Source: Rhodobacteraceae bacterium UBA6197 (GTDB taxonomy: Bacteria; Pseudomonadota; Alphaproteobacteria; Rhodobacterales; Rhodobacteraceae). From it: DNA of 64,000 nt. Within the stretch, counting starts at the first letter, position 1, and each line of letters begins with the position of its first letter. This document shows positions 1-8,795 of the stretch, piece after piece. The stretch covers positions 282,848-346,847 of the forward strand of contig DISZ01000001.1 of NCBI GenBank assembly GCA_002422085.1. The letters are read 5' to 3'. The position numbers and the translations under genes were made by a program. The notes below the pieces were generated by a model, which had not been told where the DNA came from, did not search any database, and was given only the letters and a program-made list of their open reading frames with translations.

Positions 1-1376
1 CGTTGGTGCCCTTTGACCAAGCCCTGAAGATCGAGGCGCGCTGGTTCACCCATGTGATGATGGACCCCTCGTCCAGCGCGATGATCCGCAGCCTGTTCAT
101 CAACAAGGAAGCGTTGGAGAAAGGCGCGAACCGGCCGCAGGTCGCCGATCAGTCGGTGAAAAAACTCGGCGTGCTTGGCGCCGGGATGATGGGTGCCGGC
201 ATCGCCTATGTCGCAGCACAGGCCGGCATCGAGGTGGTGCTGATCGACGCCACCCAAGACGCCGCCGACCGCGGCAAGGCCTATTCAACGGGCATCCTCG
301 ACAAGGGGATTGCGCGCAAGAAGGTGACCGAGGACAAGAAGGCCGAGGTTCTGGCCCGAATTACCGCCACCACCGATTACGCCGCGCTGACGGGCTGCGA
401 TCTGATCGTCGAGGCGGTGTTCGAAGACGTCGGCGTGAAAGCGGGTGTCACCGCCAAGGCCGAAGCGGTGATCCCGTCGGATGCGGTCTTTGCAACCAAT
501 ACCTCGACCCTGCCGATTTCGGAACTGGCCAAGGCCAGCGCGCGGCCCGAGCAGTTCATCGGCATCCACTTCTTCAGCCCGGTCGACAAGATGTTGCTGG
601 TCGAGATCATCAAGGGCAAACAGACCGGCCCGGTGGCCGTGGCCAAGGCGCTTGATTTTGTGCGCCAGATCCGCAAGACGCCGATCGTGGTCAATGACGC
701 GCGGTTCTTTTACGCGAACCGCTGCATCATCCCCTACATCAACGAAGGCATCCGCATGGTCGCCGAAGGGATCGACCCGATTCTGGTGGAGAACGCCGCG
801 AAACTGGTCGGTATGCCACTGGGGCCGCTGCAACTGGTTGATGAAACCTCGATCGACCTTGGGGTGAAGATCGCCAAGGCGACCCGCGCGGCGATGGGCG
901 ATGCCTATCCCGATGGCGCGGTCGATGAGGTGCTGTTCTGGATGGCAGACCAAGGCCGAATGGGCAAAAAGGCCAGCGCCGGATTTTACACCTACGAGGC
1001 CGGCAAGCGCGGCGATATCTGGGACGGCATCGGCAAGAAATACCCCGAAGCCGACGCCCAGCCCGAGCTGACCGAGGTGCAACACCGGTTGCTGATGGCA
1101 CAAGTTCTTGAGGCCGTGCGCGCCTTGGAGGAAGGTGTGCTGGAAGACATCCGCGAAGGCGACGTCGGCGCGATCCTGGGCTGGGGCTTTGCGCCTTGGT
1201 CGGGCGGGCCGTTCAGCTGGCTTGATATGCTGGGTGCCCCGCGCGCGGTCGAGATCTGTGATGCGCTGACGGCGCGTTATGGCGCGCGTTTCACCACGCC
1301 CGCCCTGCTGCGCGAAATGGCCGACAAGGGCCAAAGCTTCTATGGCCGTTTTGGCGCGACCGCCAAGGCCGCCTGA
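1..1376 (+). CDS. fadJ: Fatty-acid oxidation multifunctional protein, 3-hydroxyacyl-CoA dehydrogenase part (5' end outside window)
   Basis: The reading frame is already open at the first base, so only the C-terminal 458 or so codons are present and the expected N-terminal enoyl-CoA hydratase (crotonase) domain lies upstream. Seen: Rossmann NAD site GAGMMG at visible residues 59-64, the catalytic-His region FIGIHFFSPV (His at about 189), and two C-terminal dehydrogenase helical domains to the end. Family knowledge: the enzyme oxidises L-3-hydroxyacyl-CoA to 3-ketoacyl-CoA with NAD+ in beta-oxidation. FadB and FadJ cannot be separated from this fragment; fadJ is the more usual name in this order. 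A strong hairpin follows the stop codon, so this is probably the last gene of its operon. Confidence 0.93.
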   Translation, partial: LVPFDQALKIEARWFTHVMMDPSSSAMIRSLFINKEALEKGANRPQVADQSVKKLGVLGAGMMGAGIAYVAAQAGIEVVLIDATQDAADRGKAYSTGILDKGIARKKVTEDKKAEVLARITATTDYAALTGCDLIVEAVFEDVGVKAGVTAKAEAVIPSDAVFATNTSTLPISELAKASARPEQFIGIHFFSPVDKMLLVEIIKGKQTGPVAVAKALDFVRQIRKTPIVVNDARFFYANRCIIPYINEGIRMVAEGIDPILVENAAKLVGMPLGPLQLVDETSIDLGVKIAKATRAAMGDAYPDGAVDEVLFWMADQGRMGKKASAGFYTYEAGKRGDIWDGIGKKYPEADAQPELTEVQHRLLMAQVLEAVRALEEGVLEDIREGDVGAILGWGFAPWSGGPFSWLDMLGAPRAVEICDALTARYGARFTTPALLREMADKGQSFYGRFGATAKAA

Positions 1377-1396
1377 CCGGGCACCCGAAAAGACCC

Positions 1397-1430
1397 GCGC
1401 CGGGCGATGCATGTCGCCCGGCGCCTTCTT
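1397..1430 (+). terminator. Rho-independent terminator after the fatty-oxidation gene
   Basis: A perfect 11-bp inverted repeat (GCGCCGGGCGA and its complement, 1397-1407 and 1414-1424) has a 6-nt loop and is followed by CTTCTTCTT. It sits 20 bp after the stop codon at 1376. Confidence 0.8.
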
Positions 1431-1456
1431 CTTCCTCGGCCTGCTTTGGGCGGGAC

Positions 1457-2104
1457 CTATCGACGGCTGTCTTCCTCGATCATTGCCAGAACCACGGCGC
1501 GCGCCATATCCAGCGGCAGGGCGGCATAGTCCGGCATATGCTCGCCCATTACATCGATCACACCTGCGGTTTCGGACGCGCAATGGATCAACCCGGCACC
1601 ATTGGCGTAGACCACCTCATCCCCGGCAAATTGCACGATCACGACATCGACCTTTTGGTGCGGGGTGATCCGGTCAATGCCACGATACCCCGCAAGCGCC
1701 GCCGCCGGGATCAGCGCAAACGGATCGCCGAAAACCGCCTCGGCCAGATCGCTTTTCACCACGAGCTTCTGTTCTGGCAGCAACAACATCGGGCTGTCAT
1801 TGGCCAGCGCCCTGGCCGGCACCGCCAAAGGCATCAGAATGCGCGGGCAATGCCCCTGACCGGCCCAAAGTGCTGCATGTTTGACCGCCAGCACCGGACA
1901 CATCCCGTGATCGAAGGTCATCACCAAATCGCCGGGCGCGATCGCCTCGACCGGACGCCATCCCGACCTTGTCGCTACCCGGGTTCCGCCGACAATCCCT
2001 TCGGCCGGCCCACATCCGGGCTGCGGGTTGATCCGATGAAAGGCACCCAGCCCTTCGGGGGCATGATCGGACCCCCAAATCCGGGCGGAATTCAAACCGA
2101 ACAT
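1457..2104 (-). CDS. Hint-domain protein with the catalytic Cys replaced
   Basis: This 215-residue protein begins MFGLNSARIW. The ATG at 2104 is preceded by AGGGGAT at a good distance, whereas an in-frame GTG at 2158 has no visible ribosome site. Residues about 36-60 match the opening of a Hedgehog/intein (Hint) domain of the type common as free-standing proteins in Rhodobacteraceae (GTRVAT, RPVEAIAPGDLVMT). The usual first motif CFxAGT reads GIVGGT here, so the nucleophilic Cys is Gly36. The later block GAGLIHCASE may correspond to the conserved C-terminal strand region. No signal peptide or membrane segment is seen. Function is unknown in this family; splicing or self-cleavage chemistry seems impossible without the Cys. 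A second Hint gene with its Cys lies at 55682. Confidence 0.8.
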   Translation of the reverse strand: MFGLNSARIWGSDHAPEGLGAFHRINPQPGCGPAEGIVGGTRVATRSGWRPVEAIAPGDLVMTFDHGMCPVLAVKHAALWAGQGHCPRILMPLAVPARALANDSPMLLLPEQKLVVKSDLAEAVFGDPFALIPAAALAGYRGIDRITPHQKVDVVIVQFAGDEVVYANGAGLIHCASETAGVIDVMGEHMPDYAALPLDMARAVVLAMIEEDSRR

Positions 2105-2302
2105 CGCACCATCCCCTGTCCAAGTGGTTCCGGTGGCAGCCCCGAACCCGTTTCTCACGCGTCAGGATCAGGTGATTCAAAGGAAGATTCGGCGGCAGCT
2201 TTCGGGCCGAATAAAGGCATCGTTTCCGCTATGCTTGGCTATTCGCGCCAACGCCCCGGACTGTCGCGCACGGGTGTCGAAACCGACCCGGTATGTGACG
2301 GC

Positions 2303-2950
2303 CTAGAATGAGTAGTCAAAGCGCGCGATATCTTCGGCGCAGATTTCGCCAACCAACGCGGCATCCGCGTCGCTGTAATACCGCCGCCAGTCACGGCTGC
2401 GGTCCGAGGCATTGGCGGGCGCCAAAGGCGTCACCGCAAAACCCAAGTGTGCCTCAAGCGCGGCGGCGTCCTCGGCCAGATGCTCAAGGCGCAAGAACGC
2501 GCTGGCGCACTCGACCCCACCCGGTAGCCGCAGATAGCTGCCATAGGGCGCACGGGTAAATGCGGCCCGCGTCTGCGGCGCAGCCACAAAGGTGGTGAAA
2601 TCGACCGCCTTGGCCAGAGCCACCGCCGGGTGGTCAAACCCCTGCGCCCGCAGCCAATGATAATAGCTGACCATCCGGTCCCAGGGGTTGCGCACCAGCG
2701 TGAAGGTAAAGAACTCGGCCGCTTCGGCAGGTGTAACCAGACCGATCACATCGGCCAACGTCGAGTGCTTCCACAGCCGGCCAGCCGTCTGCACCCCTTT
2801 CAGCCGACCGCGCCGCCGGCGTGCCTTGGGCGTGTCGCCGATCAGGATGTCGTCGGCCATCGCCCGCGCCTCAAGCGCTAGGCTTAGCGCGGTGCCGCCC
2901 GTCTTGGGTATATGCACAAAGATATAGCGGCGACCGCGCGAAATGATCAT
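2303..2950 (-). CDS. Sulfotransferase family protein
   Basis: This 215-residue protein starts MIISRGRRYIFVHIPKTGGT. The PAPS 5'-phosphosulfate loop (HIPKTGGTAL, residues 13-22) and the 3'-phosphate motif (LVRNPWDRMVSYY, about 85-97) are both clear. Family knowledge: such proteins transfer sulfate from PAPS to carbohydrate or other acceptors; the acceptor cannot be predicted. The ATG at 2950 lies 8 bp beyond the stop of the DMT transporter gene on the same strand, so the two are probably co-transcribed. The frame stays open further upstream, inside the transporter gene, but the residues there look unlike protein. A second, unrelated-looking sulfotransferase is at 41405. Confidence 0.85.
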   Translation of the reverse strand: MIISRGRRYIFVHIPKTGGTALSLALEARAMADDILIGDTPKARRRRGRLKGVQTAGRLWKHSTLADVIGLVTPAEAAEFFTFTLVRNPWDRMVSYYHWLRAQGFDHPAVALAKAVDFTTFVAAPQTRAAFTRAPYGSYLRLPGGVECASAFLRLEHLAEDAAALEAHLGFAVTPLAPANASDRSRDWRRYYSDADAALVGEICAEDIARFDYSF

Positions 2951-2958
2951 GCCACAGC

Positions 2959-3885
2959 TTACTTGCGCAGAAGTGCGATGAGTAGCCCCGCCGTGAAGAT
3001 CAGCACCATCCCCAGAACCGCCACCATTGAAGGCACCTCGGACCAGATCAGCCAGCCCCAAAGCGCAGCGGCGGGCAGCACGACATACTCGAACACCGCC
3101 ACCCGGCTGGCCTCGGCCAATTGATAGCCCCGAACCATCAACCCGACTCCAACCAACGACCCCAGCGCCTGCACGAAGACCCAAAACAGCACCGTCGCCG
3201 ACGCGCTGGCGGGCCCGCGCAGCACAAACCCCGCCGCCCCCTCGGGCACCGACTGCGGCGCCAGTATCAAGACCGCCATCCCGGCCAGGCCAAACAGCCC
3301 CAGCGCCAGAAAAAACCCCAGCGACAGGGTCTCGGCGCTTTCACCCGTGCACCATTGTCGCGTCGCGATATTGCCCAGCGCATAAAAGAACCCGCCCAGC
3401 ACCGGCAATACCGAGACCGGGCCGACAGCCGCCCCCTGTCCCGGCCCCAACACCATCAATATCCCCAAAAAGCCCAGTGCCACCGCGCCAATCCGTACCG
3501 GCCCGACCCGCTGGCCGTAGACGAAACGCGACAAGAGCAACACGAAAATAGGCGCGGTGAAGAGCCCGGCGGCCACCTGCGGCACCGGCAAGAACGCCAG
3601 CGCCCCAAAATAGAACATCATCCCGATGGCATGCACCAGACTGCGCGCCACCACCGCCCGCAGGTTTCGGGGCCGCAGTTTCAGTGTCAGGAACGGCGCC
3701 GACGCCAGCAAGATCAGGATGACGAACGCAGTCCGCGTCGCGTGAAACTGCCACAACCCGATCTCTTGGGCGATCACCCGGACATAGTTGTCGATAAACC
3801 CGATAATCACCGCAAATCCCGTAATCGCCGCGGCCGCCGCCAAGGTGCGGTTCGGCGCCGCGATCGGCACAAAATTGGCTGTCAT
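2959..3885 (-). CDS. DMT-superfamily transporter (EamA type)
   Basis: This 308-residue hydrophobic protein has about ten predicted membrane segments arranged as two five-helix EamA repeats, the standard length for this family. The start ATG at 3885 has GGGAG upstream. Members export or import small metabolites (amino acids, nucleotides, vitamins), and the substrate cannot be inferred here. It is followed at once by the sulfotransferase gene and diverges from an acyl-CoA synthetase gene across a roughly 100-bp space that contains a perfect palindrome (3914-3934). Confidence 0.88.
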   Translation of the reverse strand: MTANFVPIAAPNRTLAAAAAITGFAVIIGFIDNYVRVIAQEIGLWQFHATRTAFVILILLASAPFLTLKLRPRNLRAVVARSLVHAIGMMFYFGALAFLPVPQVAAGLFTAPIFVLLLSRFVYGQRVGPVRIGAVALGFLGILMVLGPGQGAAVGPVSVLPVLGGFFYALGNIATRQWCTGESAETLSLGFFLALGLFGLAGMAVLILAPQSVPEGAAGFVLRGPASASATVLFWVFVQALGSLVGVGLMVRGYQLAEASRVAVFEYVVLPAAALWGWLIWSEVPSMVAVLGMVLIFTAGLLIALLRK

Positions 3886-3913
3886 CTGGTTTTGCTCCCT
3901 TTACCTCTTTTCA

Positions 3914-3934
3914 ATTGGCGCGCCGCGCGCCAAT
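3914..3934. promoter_or_regulatory. Perfect 10-bp inverted repeat in a divergent promoter region
   Basis: Arms ATTGGCGCGC (3914-3923) and GCGCGCCAAT (3925-3934) flank a single central base. The site lies between the divergent start codons at 3885 and 3990 with no T-tract, so an operator is more likely than a terminator. Confidence 0.55.
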
Positions 3935-3989
3935 AATCCCGCCCAGAAGCGACATATTTTCCGACATCACACGACGGGGGGGCAAGCAT

Positions 3990-5612
3990 ATGGGCTGGCT
4001 GGAAGACGAAACAGGTCTTGAAAAATGTGCGGCCAATTTCGTTCCCCTCACGCCTCTGTCGCATTTGAACCGCGCCCTTGAGGTGTTTCCGGACCGCATC
4101 GCGCTGATCTACGGCAAGACCCGGCGCAGCTATCTGGACTATCACGCCCGAGTCAGTCAACTGGCTTCGGCCCTGGCCGCGCGCGGGGTGCGCCCGGGCG
4201 ACGTGGTGGCCACGATGCTCCCCAACACCGCGCCACAACTCGAGGCGCATTTTGCCATTCCCGCCTGTGGCGCGATCATCAACACGATCAATATCCGCCT
4301 AGATGCCGATACCGTCGCCTATACGTTTGAACATGGCGGTGCCCGCATGGTGCTGGTCGATGCCGCCTTCGTGCCGCTGGCCGAGGCGGCGATCAAACTG
4401 ATGCACGGCCCCGCGCCACAAATCATCGAGGTGGCCGACCCCGAGGCCGGCATTGCAGCTTCGGGCCACTATATCGAATACGAAGACCTTCTGTCCGAAG
4501 GCGATCCGATGTTCACCTGGATCATGCCCAAGGACGAATGGGAATCGATCGCGCTCAACTATACTTCGGGCACGACAGGGCGCCCCAAGGGCGTGGTCTA
4601 TCACCACCGGGGCGCCTATCTGGCGACGATGAGCAATCTGATCTCGTGGAGGATGCAGCTCTTTCCGGTCTATCTGACCATCGTGCCACTGTTTCATTGC
4701 AACGGCTGGACCCACAGCTGGATGGTGCCGCTGCTTGGGGGGACCGTAGTCTGCTGCCGCGATGTGACCGCCAAGGCAATCTATGATGCGATCGCCGACC
4801 ACGGTGCCACCCACTTTGGGGGCGCACCGATCGTGCTCAACACCCTTATCAACGCCCCCGAAACCGCCCGCCGCCCGTTTGACCATATCGTCGAAGTCTT
4901 TACCGCCGGCGCCCCGCCCCCGGCAGCCACGCTGGCCGCAATCGAACCCCTAGGCTTCAACGTCACGCAGGTTTACGGCCTGACCGAAGTCTACGGGCCT
5001 GCCACCGAATGCACCTGGAAACCGGAATGGGACGCCAACACGGGCGACGCCCGTGCGGCGCTCAAATCCCGCACCGGTGTGCTGATGCCGATGATGGAGC
5101 AGATCACCGTCCACGACCACGGGCAGGAAATCGACCGGGACACCCGACATCTTGGCGAAATCGTCATGCGCGGCAATGCCACGATGAAAGGCTATTACAA
5201 GAACCCCCAAGCCACCCGCGAGGCCTTTGAAGGCGGCTGGTTCCATACCGGCGACATCGCCTTCATGCACCCCGACGGCTACATCAAGATCACCGACCGT
5301 GCCAAGGACATCATCATTTCGGGCGGTGAGAACGTCTCTTCGGTCGAGGTCGAGGGCGTGCTGGCTCACCACCCCGCAGTCAGCCTCTGCTCGGTCGTGG
5401 CCAAACCCGATGAAAAATGGGGCGAGGTTCCGTGCGCCTTCGTCGAACTCAAAGAGGGCGCCGAGGCCACCGCGGCCGAGCTGATCGCCTTCGCCCGCGC
5501 CCGGCTTGCGGGCTTCAAGACGCCCAAACACGTCGTCTTCTGCGATCTGCCCAAGACCTCTACCGGCAAGATCCAGAAATTCGAACTGCGCGCGGTAGCC
5601 AAACTGCTTTAG
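3990..5612 (+). CDS. AMP-forming acyl-CoA synthetase, DmdB-like
   Basis: This 540-residue ANL-superfamily ligase starts at ATG 3990 behind a G-rich ribosome site (GGGGGG); an earlier in-frame start at 3915 lies inside the palindrome and has no ribosome site. The AMP-binding loop YTSGTTGRPKG is at 191-201, then the motif FHCNGWTHSW, VYGLTEVYGP, the hinge region GWFHTGDIAF...DRAKDIIISGGEN, and the C-terminal catalytic Lys in TSTGKIQK. The reaction is fatty or organic acid + ATP + CoA to acyl-CoA + AMP + PPi. Length and the CNGW block resemble methylmercaptopropionate-CoA ligase (DmdB) and plant AAE-type enzymes. Short- or medium-chain acids are likely substrates, but DMSP breakdown cannot be claimed without dmdA, dmdC or dmdD nearby. 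Confidence 0.9.
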   Translation: MGWLEDETGLEKCAANFVPLTPLSHLNRALEVFPDRIALIYGKTRRSYLDYHARVSQLASALAARGVRPGDVVATMLPNTAPQLEAHFAIPACGAIINTINIRLDADTVAYTFEHGGARMVLVDAAFVPLAEAAIKLMHGPAPQIIEVADPEAGIAASGHYIEYEDLLSEGDPMFTWIMPKDEWESIALNYTSGTTGRPKGVVYHHRGAYLATMSNLISWRMQLFPVYLTIVPLFHCNGWTHSWMVPLLGGTVVCCRDVTAKAIYDAIADHGATHFGGAPIVLNTLINAPETARRPFDHIVEVFTAGAPPPAATLAAIEPLGFNVTQVYGLTEVYGPATECTWKPEWDANTGDARAALKSRTGVLMPMMEQITVHDHGQEIDRDTRHLGEIVMRGNATMKGYYKNPQATREAFEGGWFHTGDIAFMHPDGYIKITDRAKDIIISGGENVSSVEVEGVLAHHPAVSLCSVVAKPDEKWGEVPCAFVELKEGAEATAAELIAFARARLAGFKTPKHVVFCDLPKTSTGKIQKFELRAVAKLL

Positions 5613-5615
5613 CCC

Positions 5616-5670
5616 CTTCATCTTCGCGAAAATATCCGCGGGGGTCCGGGGGCAGCCAGCCCCCGGCCTT
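5616..5670. terminator. Hairpin element of the recurrent Rhodobacterales terminator type
   Basis: CCGGGGGC (5646-5653) and GCCCCCGG (5659-5666) form a stem just after the acyl-CoA synthetase stop. The flanking GTCCGGGGGC block and the AT-rich CGAAAATATCC segment match the element at 62746-62793. Confidence 0.55.
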
Positions 5671-5751
5671 CCAGCGCCGGCGACGCGCGATTGACCCCCC
5701 CGCCCCAGTCGCTATCCTGCCGACAATGAAGAACAACAGACAGGCCCGCGC

Positions 5752-6765
5752 ATGACGGCGCTTTCCGAATATCAGCGGCTTGAAAGCCCCGGCCTCTGGC
5801 GTGACCTCCCCGAGGCCCAGCGCCGTGCCGTCATCGTGTCCTTCGGCGATGCCACCCTGGTGATCTCGGATGACCGTTCGGCGCGGGCGCTGGCGCATTG
5901 GTCGCTGCCTGCGGTGATCCGGCTCAATCCCGGCAAACGTCCAGCCCTCTACGCCCCCGGCGATGAACCGGGTGAAGAGTTGGAGCTGACCGACGATGCG
6001 ATGATCGCCGCGATCGAAAAGGTTCACGCCATCATCGAGGCACGTCGTCCACACCCGGGCCGACTGCGCAATGGGCTGCTGGCCGGATCCGCACTGTTGA
6101 TCAGCGCGCTGGCGGTGTTCTGGCTTCCGGGGGCGCTGATCGCCCATGCGGCCTCGGTCGCCCCGAACGCCAAACGTATCGCCATCGGGCAAGCCGTCTT
6201 GGCCGAACTGGCCACTGTCACCGGTCGTCCCTGCAGCACGCCCGCTGGCGACAAAGCCCTGGAAAAGCTCGCCGATCGCCTTGGTCTTGGCGCTGTCGTC
6301 GTGTTGCCTCAGGCGCTGAAAGGCGCGCGGCAATTGCCAGGAGGAATTGCCGTCATGGGGCGCGATCTGATCGTGAACAACGATTCCGCCGATGTCGCGG
6401 TGGGCCACATTCTGGCCGCCGAACCAGGCGGCCCGGCCGAGGACCCGCTACTGGAGGTGCTGCGCTGGGCGGGTGTGCGCGCCAGTTTCCGGCTTTTGAC
6501 AACCGGCAACCTGCCGCAAGACAGCCTGAACGGCTACGGCGCCGCCCTATTGGCGCAGCGCCCGTCCCGGCTGGCCGATGATGCGCTTTTGGCAGGCTTT
6601 TCCGCAGCCGGCGTCAGCGCGACGCCCTATGCCTATGCCATTGACCCCTCAGGGGAAACTGTCCTTGGCCTGATCGAGGCCGACCCGTTTCGAGGGGCTC
6701 CTTCACCGCAACCGCCGCTGGTCGATGCCGAATGGGTTGCACTGCAAGCCATTTGTGACGGCTGA
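5752..6765 (+). CDS. Membrane-anchored protein resembling a degenerate M48 peptidase
   Basis: This 337-residue protein has one membrane segment at about 107-132. I do not recognise a characterised homologue. The stretch LPGGIAVMGRDLI (195-207), followed after ten residues by VGHILAAE (217-224), has the layout of M48-family peptidases, where LPGG...R.L is followed by the zinc motif HExxH. Here the zinc motif is absent (VGHILAAE has one His and no ExxH), so proteolysis is unlikely. Residues 230-260 (DPLLEVLRWAGVRASFRLLTTG) continue the resemblance. It stands alone on the plus strand and converges with the SPOR gene. The M48 link is pattern-based inference. Confidence 0.7.
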   Translation: MTALSEYQRLESPGLWRDLPEAQRRAVIVSFGDATLVISDDRSARALAHWSLPAVIRLNPGKRPALYAPGDEPGEELELTDDAMIAAIEKVHAIIEARRPHPGRLRNGLLAGSALLISALAVFWLPGALIAHAASVAPNAKRIAIGQAVLAELATVTGRPCSTPAGDKALEKLADRLGLGAVVVLPQALKGARQLPGGIAVMGRDLIVNNDSADVAVGHILAAEPGGPAEDPLLEVLRWAGVRASFRLLTTGNLPQDSLNGYGAALLAQRPSRLADDALLAGFSAAGVSATPYAYAIDPSGETVLGLIEADPFRGAPSPQPPLVDAEWVALQAICDG

Positions 6766-6782
6766 AACAGCACCGCCCCTTC

Positions 6783-8096
6783 TCAGCGGGTGAATGCGTC
6801 GGTAAACCCCGCCTGGCGGGCGGTGCCAAGCGCGGCTCTCAGAGCGCGCTGCGAGCCGAACGGTCCGGCAAGAACGATCTGCAATTTCTGCCCGCCTTTC
6901 GCAAAACGCGAAGTCGCCACCGGCAGACCGGCCGCACGCAGCCGTGCCTTGGCAGCCTCGGCATTGGCAGGTTCGCTGAAGGTTCCCACCTGCACAAAGC
7001 GCCCCGCAACCGATGCGGCGACCGGCGCCTTGGGCTGCGATTTGGTCGAAACACGCGCAGCCGTCGGTGTCCCGGCCAAGCGCTGCGTCGGTGTCTGATC
7101 CGCGACCAGCCGCGCCGGAACCTCGTCGGTCCAAAGCCGCGCCATCTGTGCCTTGCCCGCAGCGGTTCCGACCCCGCGTCTGGGGTTCAGGCGGCCATCG
7201 TTCCACGCGGCCTTGTAGCCCTTGGGCACGGCGGGCGCGGCCTGCACCGCCACCGGAGCCGTGCCATAGGTCGCGGCATAGACTTGCGGCGTCACCGCAA
7301 CGACTTGCAGACCAGGCACCTTGGCACGGTTGATATAGCCCACCGGATCCTCAATCTGCGGGCCGCAGCGCACCACGTGGCGCCCATCATTCAGCATATA
7401 GCGCTGCGCCACCGGCGACAGGTTCGGGCACGCGGTTTGCCCCCCCGAAACCGTTTGCGCGGACACGATCACCAGCCCTGCGACCGGCGTCGGCGCGTCC
7501 TGGTTGCGCCTCTGATAGGCTGACACATAGGCCGACGGCGACCCTGAGGTATCGGCCACGACAACTGGTGCCTGACCTGCGGGCGCCGCGACGACCGGCG
7601 CCAAACGACGGTTTGCCGCCAGCCCGATGGTCGGCATGCTTGTCGTCGTTGCAATCGTCTGCATCGGGCGCCCGACAGTCTGTGTCTTTGCAATGGCAGT
7701 GCCGGGCCGCGCCACGACCGGCGCCGGCTTGACCAAAACCTGCGGCGCGGTCACGACGGCCGTCGGCCTTGGCGCCGCCGCGGTCACGGGCACGGGTGCC
7801 GGCGCGGGTGCCGGCGCGGACTTGGCCACCTCCAGCACCGGGGCCGAAGGCCCGAAGGTGGGCTTGTAGCCGCACAGTTGCTTGCGGTCGCGCCCGACGC
7901 GCGCGACCCAGTTGACAGCGCCGCCATAGCCTGCGCGCACAAACACGCAGCCCGCGCTATCGACATACTGGCGACCTGTGTAAGTGGCGGGTGGAACCTC
8001 CATCGGGCCACTGATCTCCAGCCCGCGGGCGTCGGCAAGTCCGCTGCCCAGCACGACCGCCAACACTGTCGCGGAAACAATCCTACCCAATTGCAT
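6783..8096 (-). CDS. Exported SPOR-domain protein
   Basis: This 437-residue protein has an N-terminal signal peptide (MQLGRIVSATVLAVVLGSGLADA), a Cys-containing N-terminal region, a Pro/Ala/Val-rich linker at about 90-200, a middle region with paired Cys, and a C-terminal SPOR domain at about 362-437 (GRFVQVGTFSEPANAEAAKARL...KLQIVLAGPFGSQRAL). SPOR domains bind denuded peptidoglycan at division sites, so a septal or envelope role is likely. The ATG at 8096 follows AGGGGGA. A perfect decamer palindrome GCAATATTGC lies 55-64 bp upstream (8151-8160). It lies downstream of the nucleoside-salvage operon on the same strand but has its own leader. Confidence 0.86.
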   Translation of the reverse strand: MQLGRIVSATVLAVVLGSGLADARGLEISGPMEVPPATYTGRQYVDSAGCVFVRAGYGGAVNWVARVGRDRKQLCGYKPTFGPSAPVLEVAKSAPAPAPAPVPVTAAAPRPTAVVTAPQVLVKPAPVVARPGTAIAKTQTVGRPMQTIATTTSMPTIGLAANRRLAPVVAAPAGQAPVVVADTSGSPSAYVSAYQRRNQDAPTPVAGLVIVSAQTVSGGQTACPNLSPVAQRYMLNDGRHVVRCGPQIEDPVGYINRAKVPGLQVVAVTPQVYAATYGTAPVAVQAAPAVPKGYKAAWNDGRLNPRRGVGTAAGKAQMARLWTDEVPARLVADQTPTQRLAGTPTAARVSTKSQPKAPVAASVAGRFVQVGTFSEPANAEAAKARLRAAGLPVATSRFAKGGQKLQIVLAGPFGSQRALRAALGTARQAGFTDAFTR

Positions 8097-8162
8097 CGCC
8101 GTCCCCCTAGCAACTAGGAAGAAAATGCCGCAATTGACGCTCTGAGTAAAGCAATATTGCCT

Positions 8163-8795
8163 CTATTTAGTGCCAAACATACGGTCGCCCGCATCCCCTA
8201 GCCCCGGAACAATATATCCATGGTCATTCAAGAACTCGTCCACAGATGCCGTGACGATCGGCACATCGGGATGGGCCTCTTTCATCCGGGCAATGCCCTC
8301 GGGCGCCGCCAGAAGACACAGGAAGCGGATATTCTTTGCGCCTTTTTCCTTCAGCAGGTCGATCGCCGCCACCGATGAGTTTCCGGTGGCGAGCATCGGG
8401 TCCACGACAATGGTGATCCGGTCCTCCAACTCGGCGGGAACCTTGCAGTAATACTGCACGGGCCGCAGCGTCTCGGGGTCGCGGTAAAGGCCGATAAACC
8501 CGACCCGCGCCGCCGGGATCAGTTCAAGGATCCCGTCCAAAAGCCCATTCCCCGCCCGCAGGATCGAAATCAGCGCGAGCTTCTTGCCATCCAGGATCGG
8601 CGCGTCCATCTCGCAAAGCGGGGTCTCGATCCGGGTCGTGGTCATGTCCAGTTCGCGCGTCACCTCATAGGCCAGAAGCAGGCTGATTTCGCGCAACAAA
8701 CGGCGAAAGCCCGCCGTCGAGGTGTTTTTGTCGCGCATCAGGGTCAGCTTGTGTTGGACCAGCGGATGATGGACCACGGTAAGATGCTCAGACAT
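8163..8795 (-). CDS. upp: Uracil phosphoribosyltransferase
   Basis: This 210-residue protein starts MSEHLTVVHHPLVQHKLTLM. It makes UMP from uracil and PRPP. The PRPP-binding loop VDPMLATGNSSVAAI and the C-terminal uracil-binding region GLGDAGDRMFGT are present and length is normal. The ATG at 8795 overlaps the end of add by 8 bases; a TTG one codon upstream is possible but less likely. It is the last gene of the cdd-deoA-deoB-add-upp operon and salvages the uracil that the pathway releases. Confidence 0.96.
   Translation of the reverse strand: MSEHLTVVHHPLVQHKLTLMRDKNTSTAGFRRLLREISLLLAYEVTRELDMTTTRIETPLCEMDAPILDGKKLALISILRAGNGLLDGILELIPAARVGFIGLYRDPETLRPVQYYCKVPAELEDRITIVVDPMLATGNSSVAAIDLLKEKGAKNIRFLCLLAAPEGIARMKEAHPDVPIVTASVDEFLNDHGYIVPGLGDAGDRMFGTK

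Noticed and set aside
285..1583. Long minus-strand reading frame opposite the fatty-oxidation gene
   Set aside because: Composition is that of an antisense shadow of a high-GC gene; no domain and no ribosome site.
3990..5612. Naming the acyl-CoA synthetase dmdB
   Set aside because: Similarity in motif and length only; no other DMSP demethylation genes in the window.
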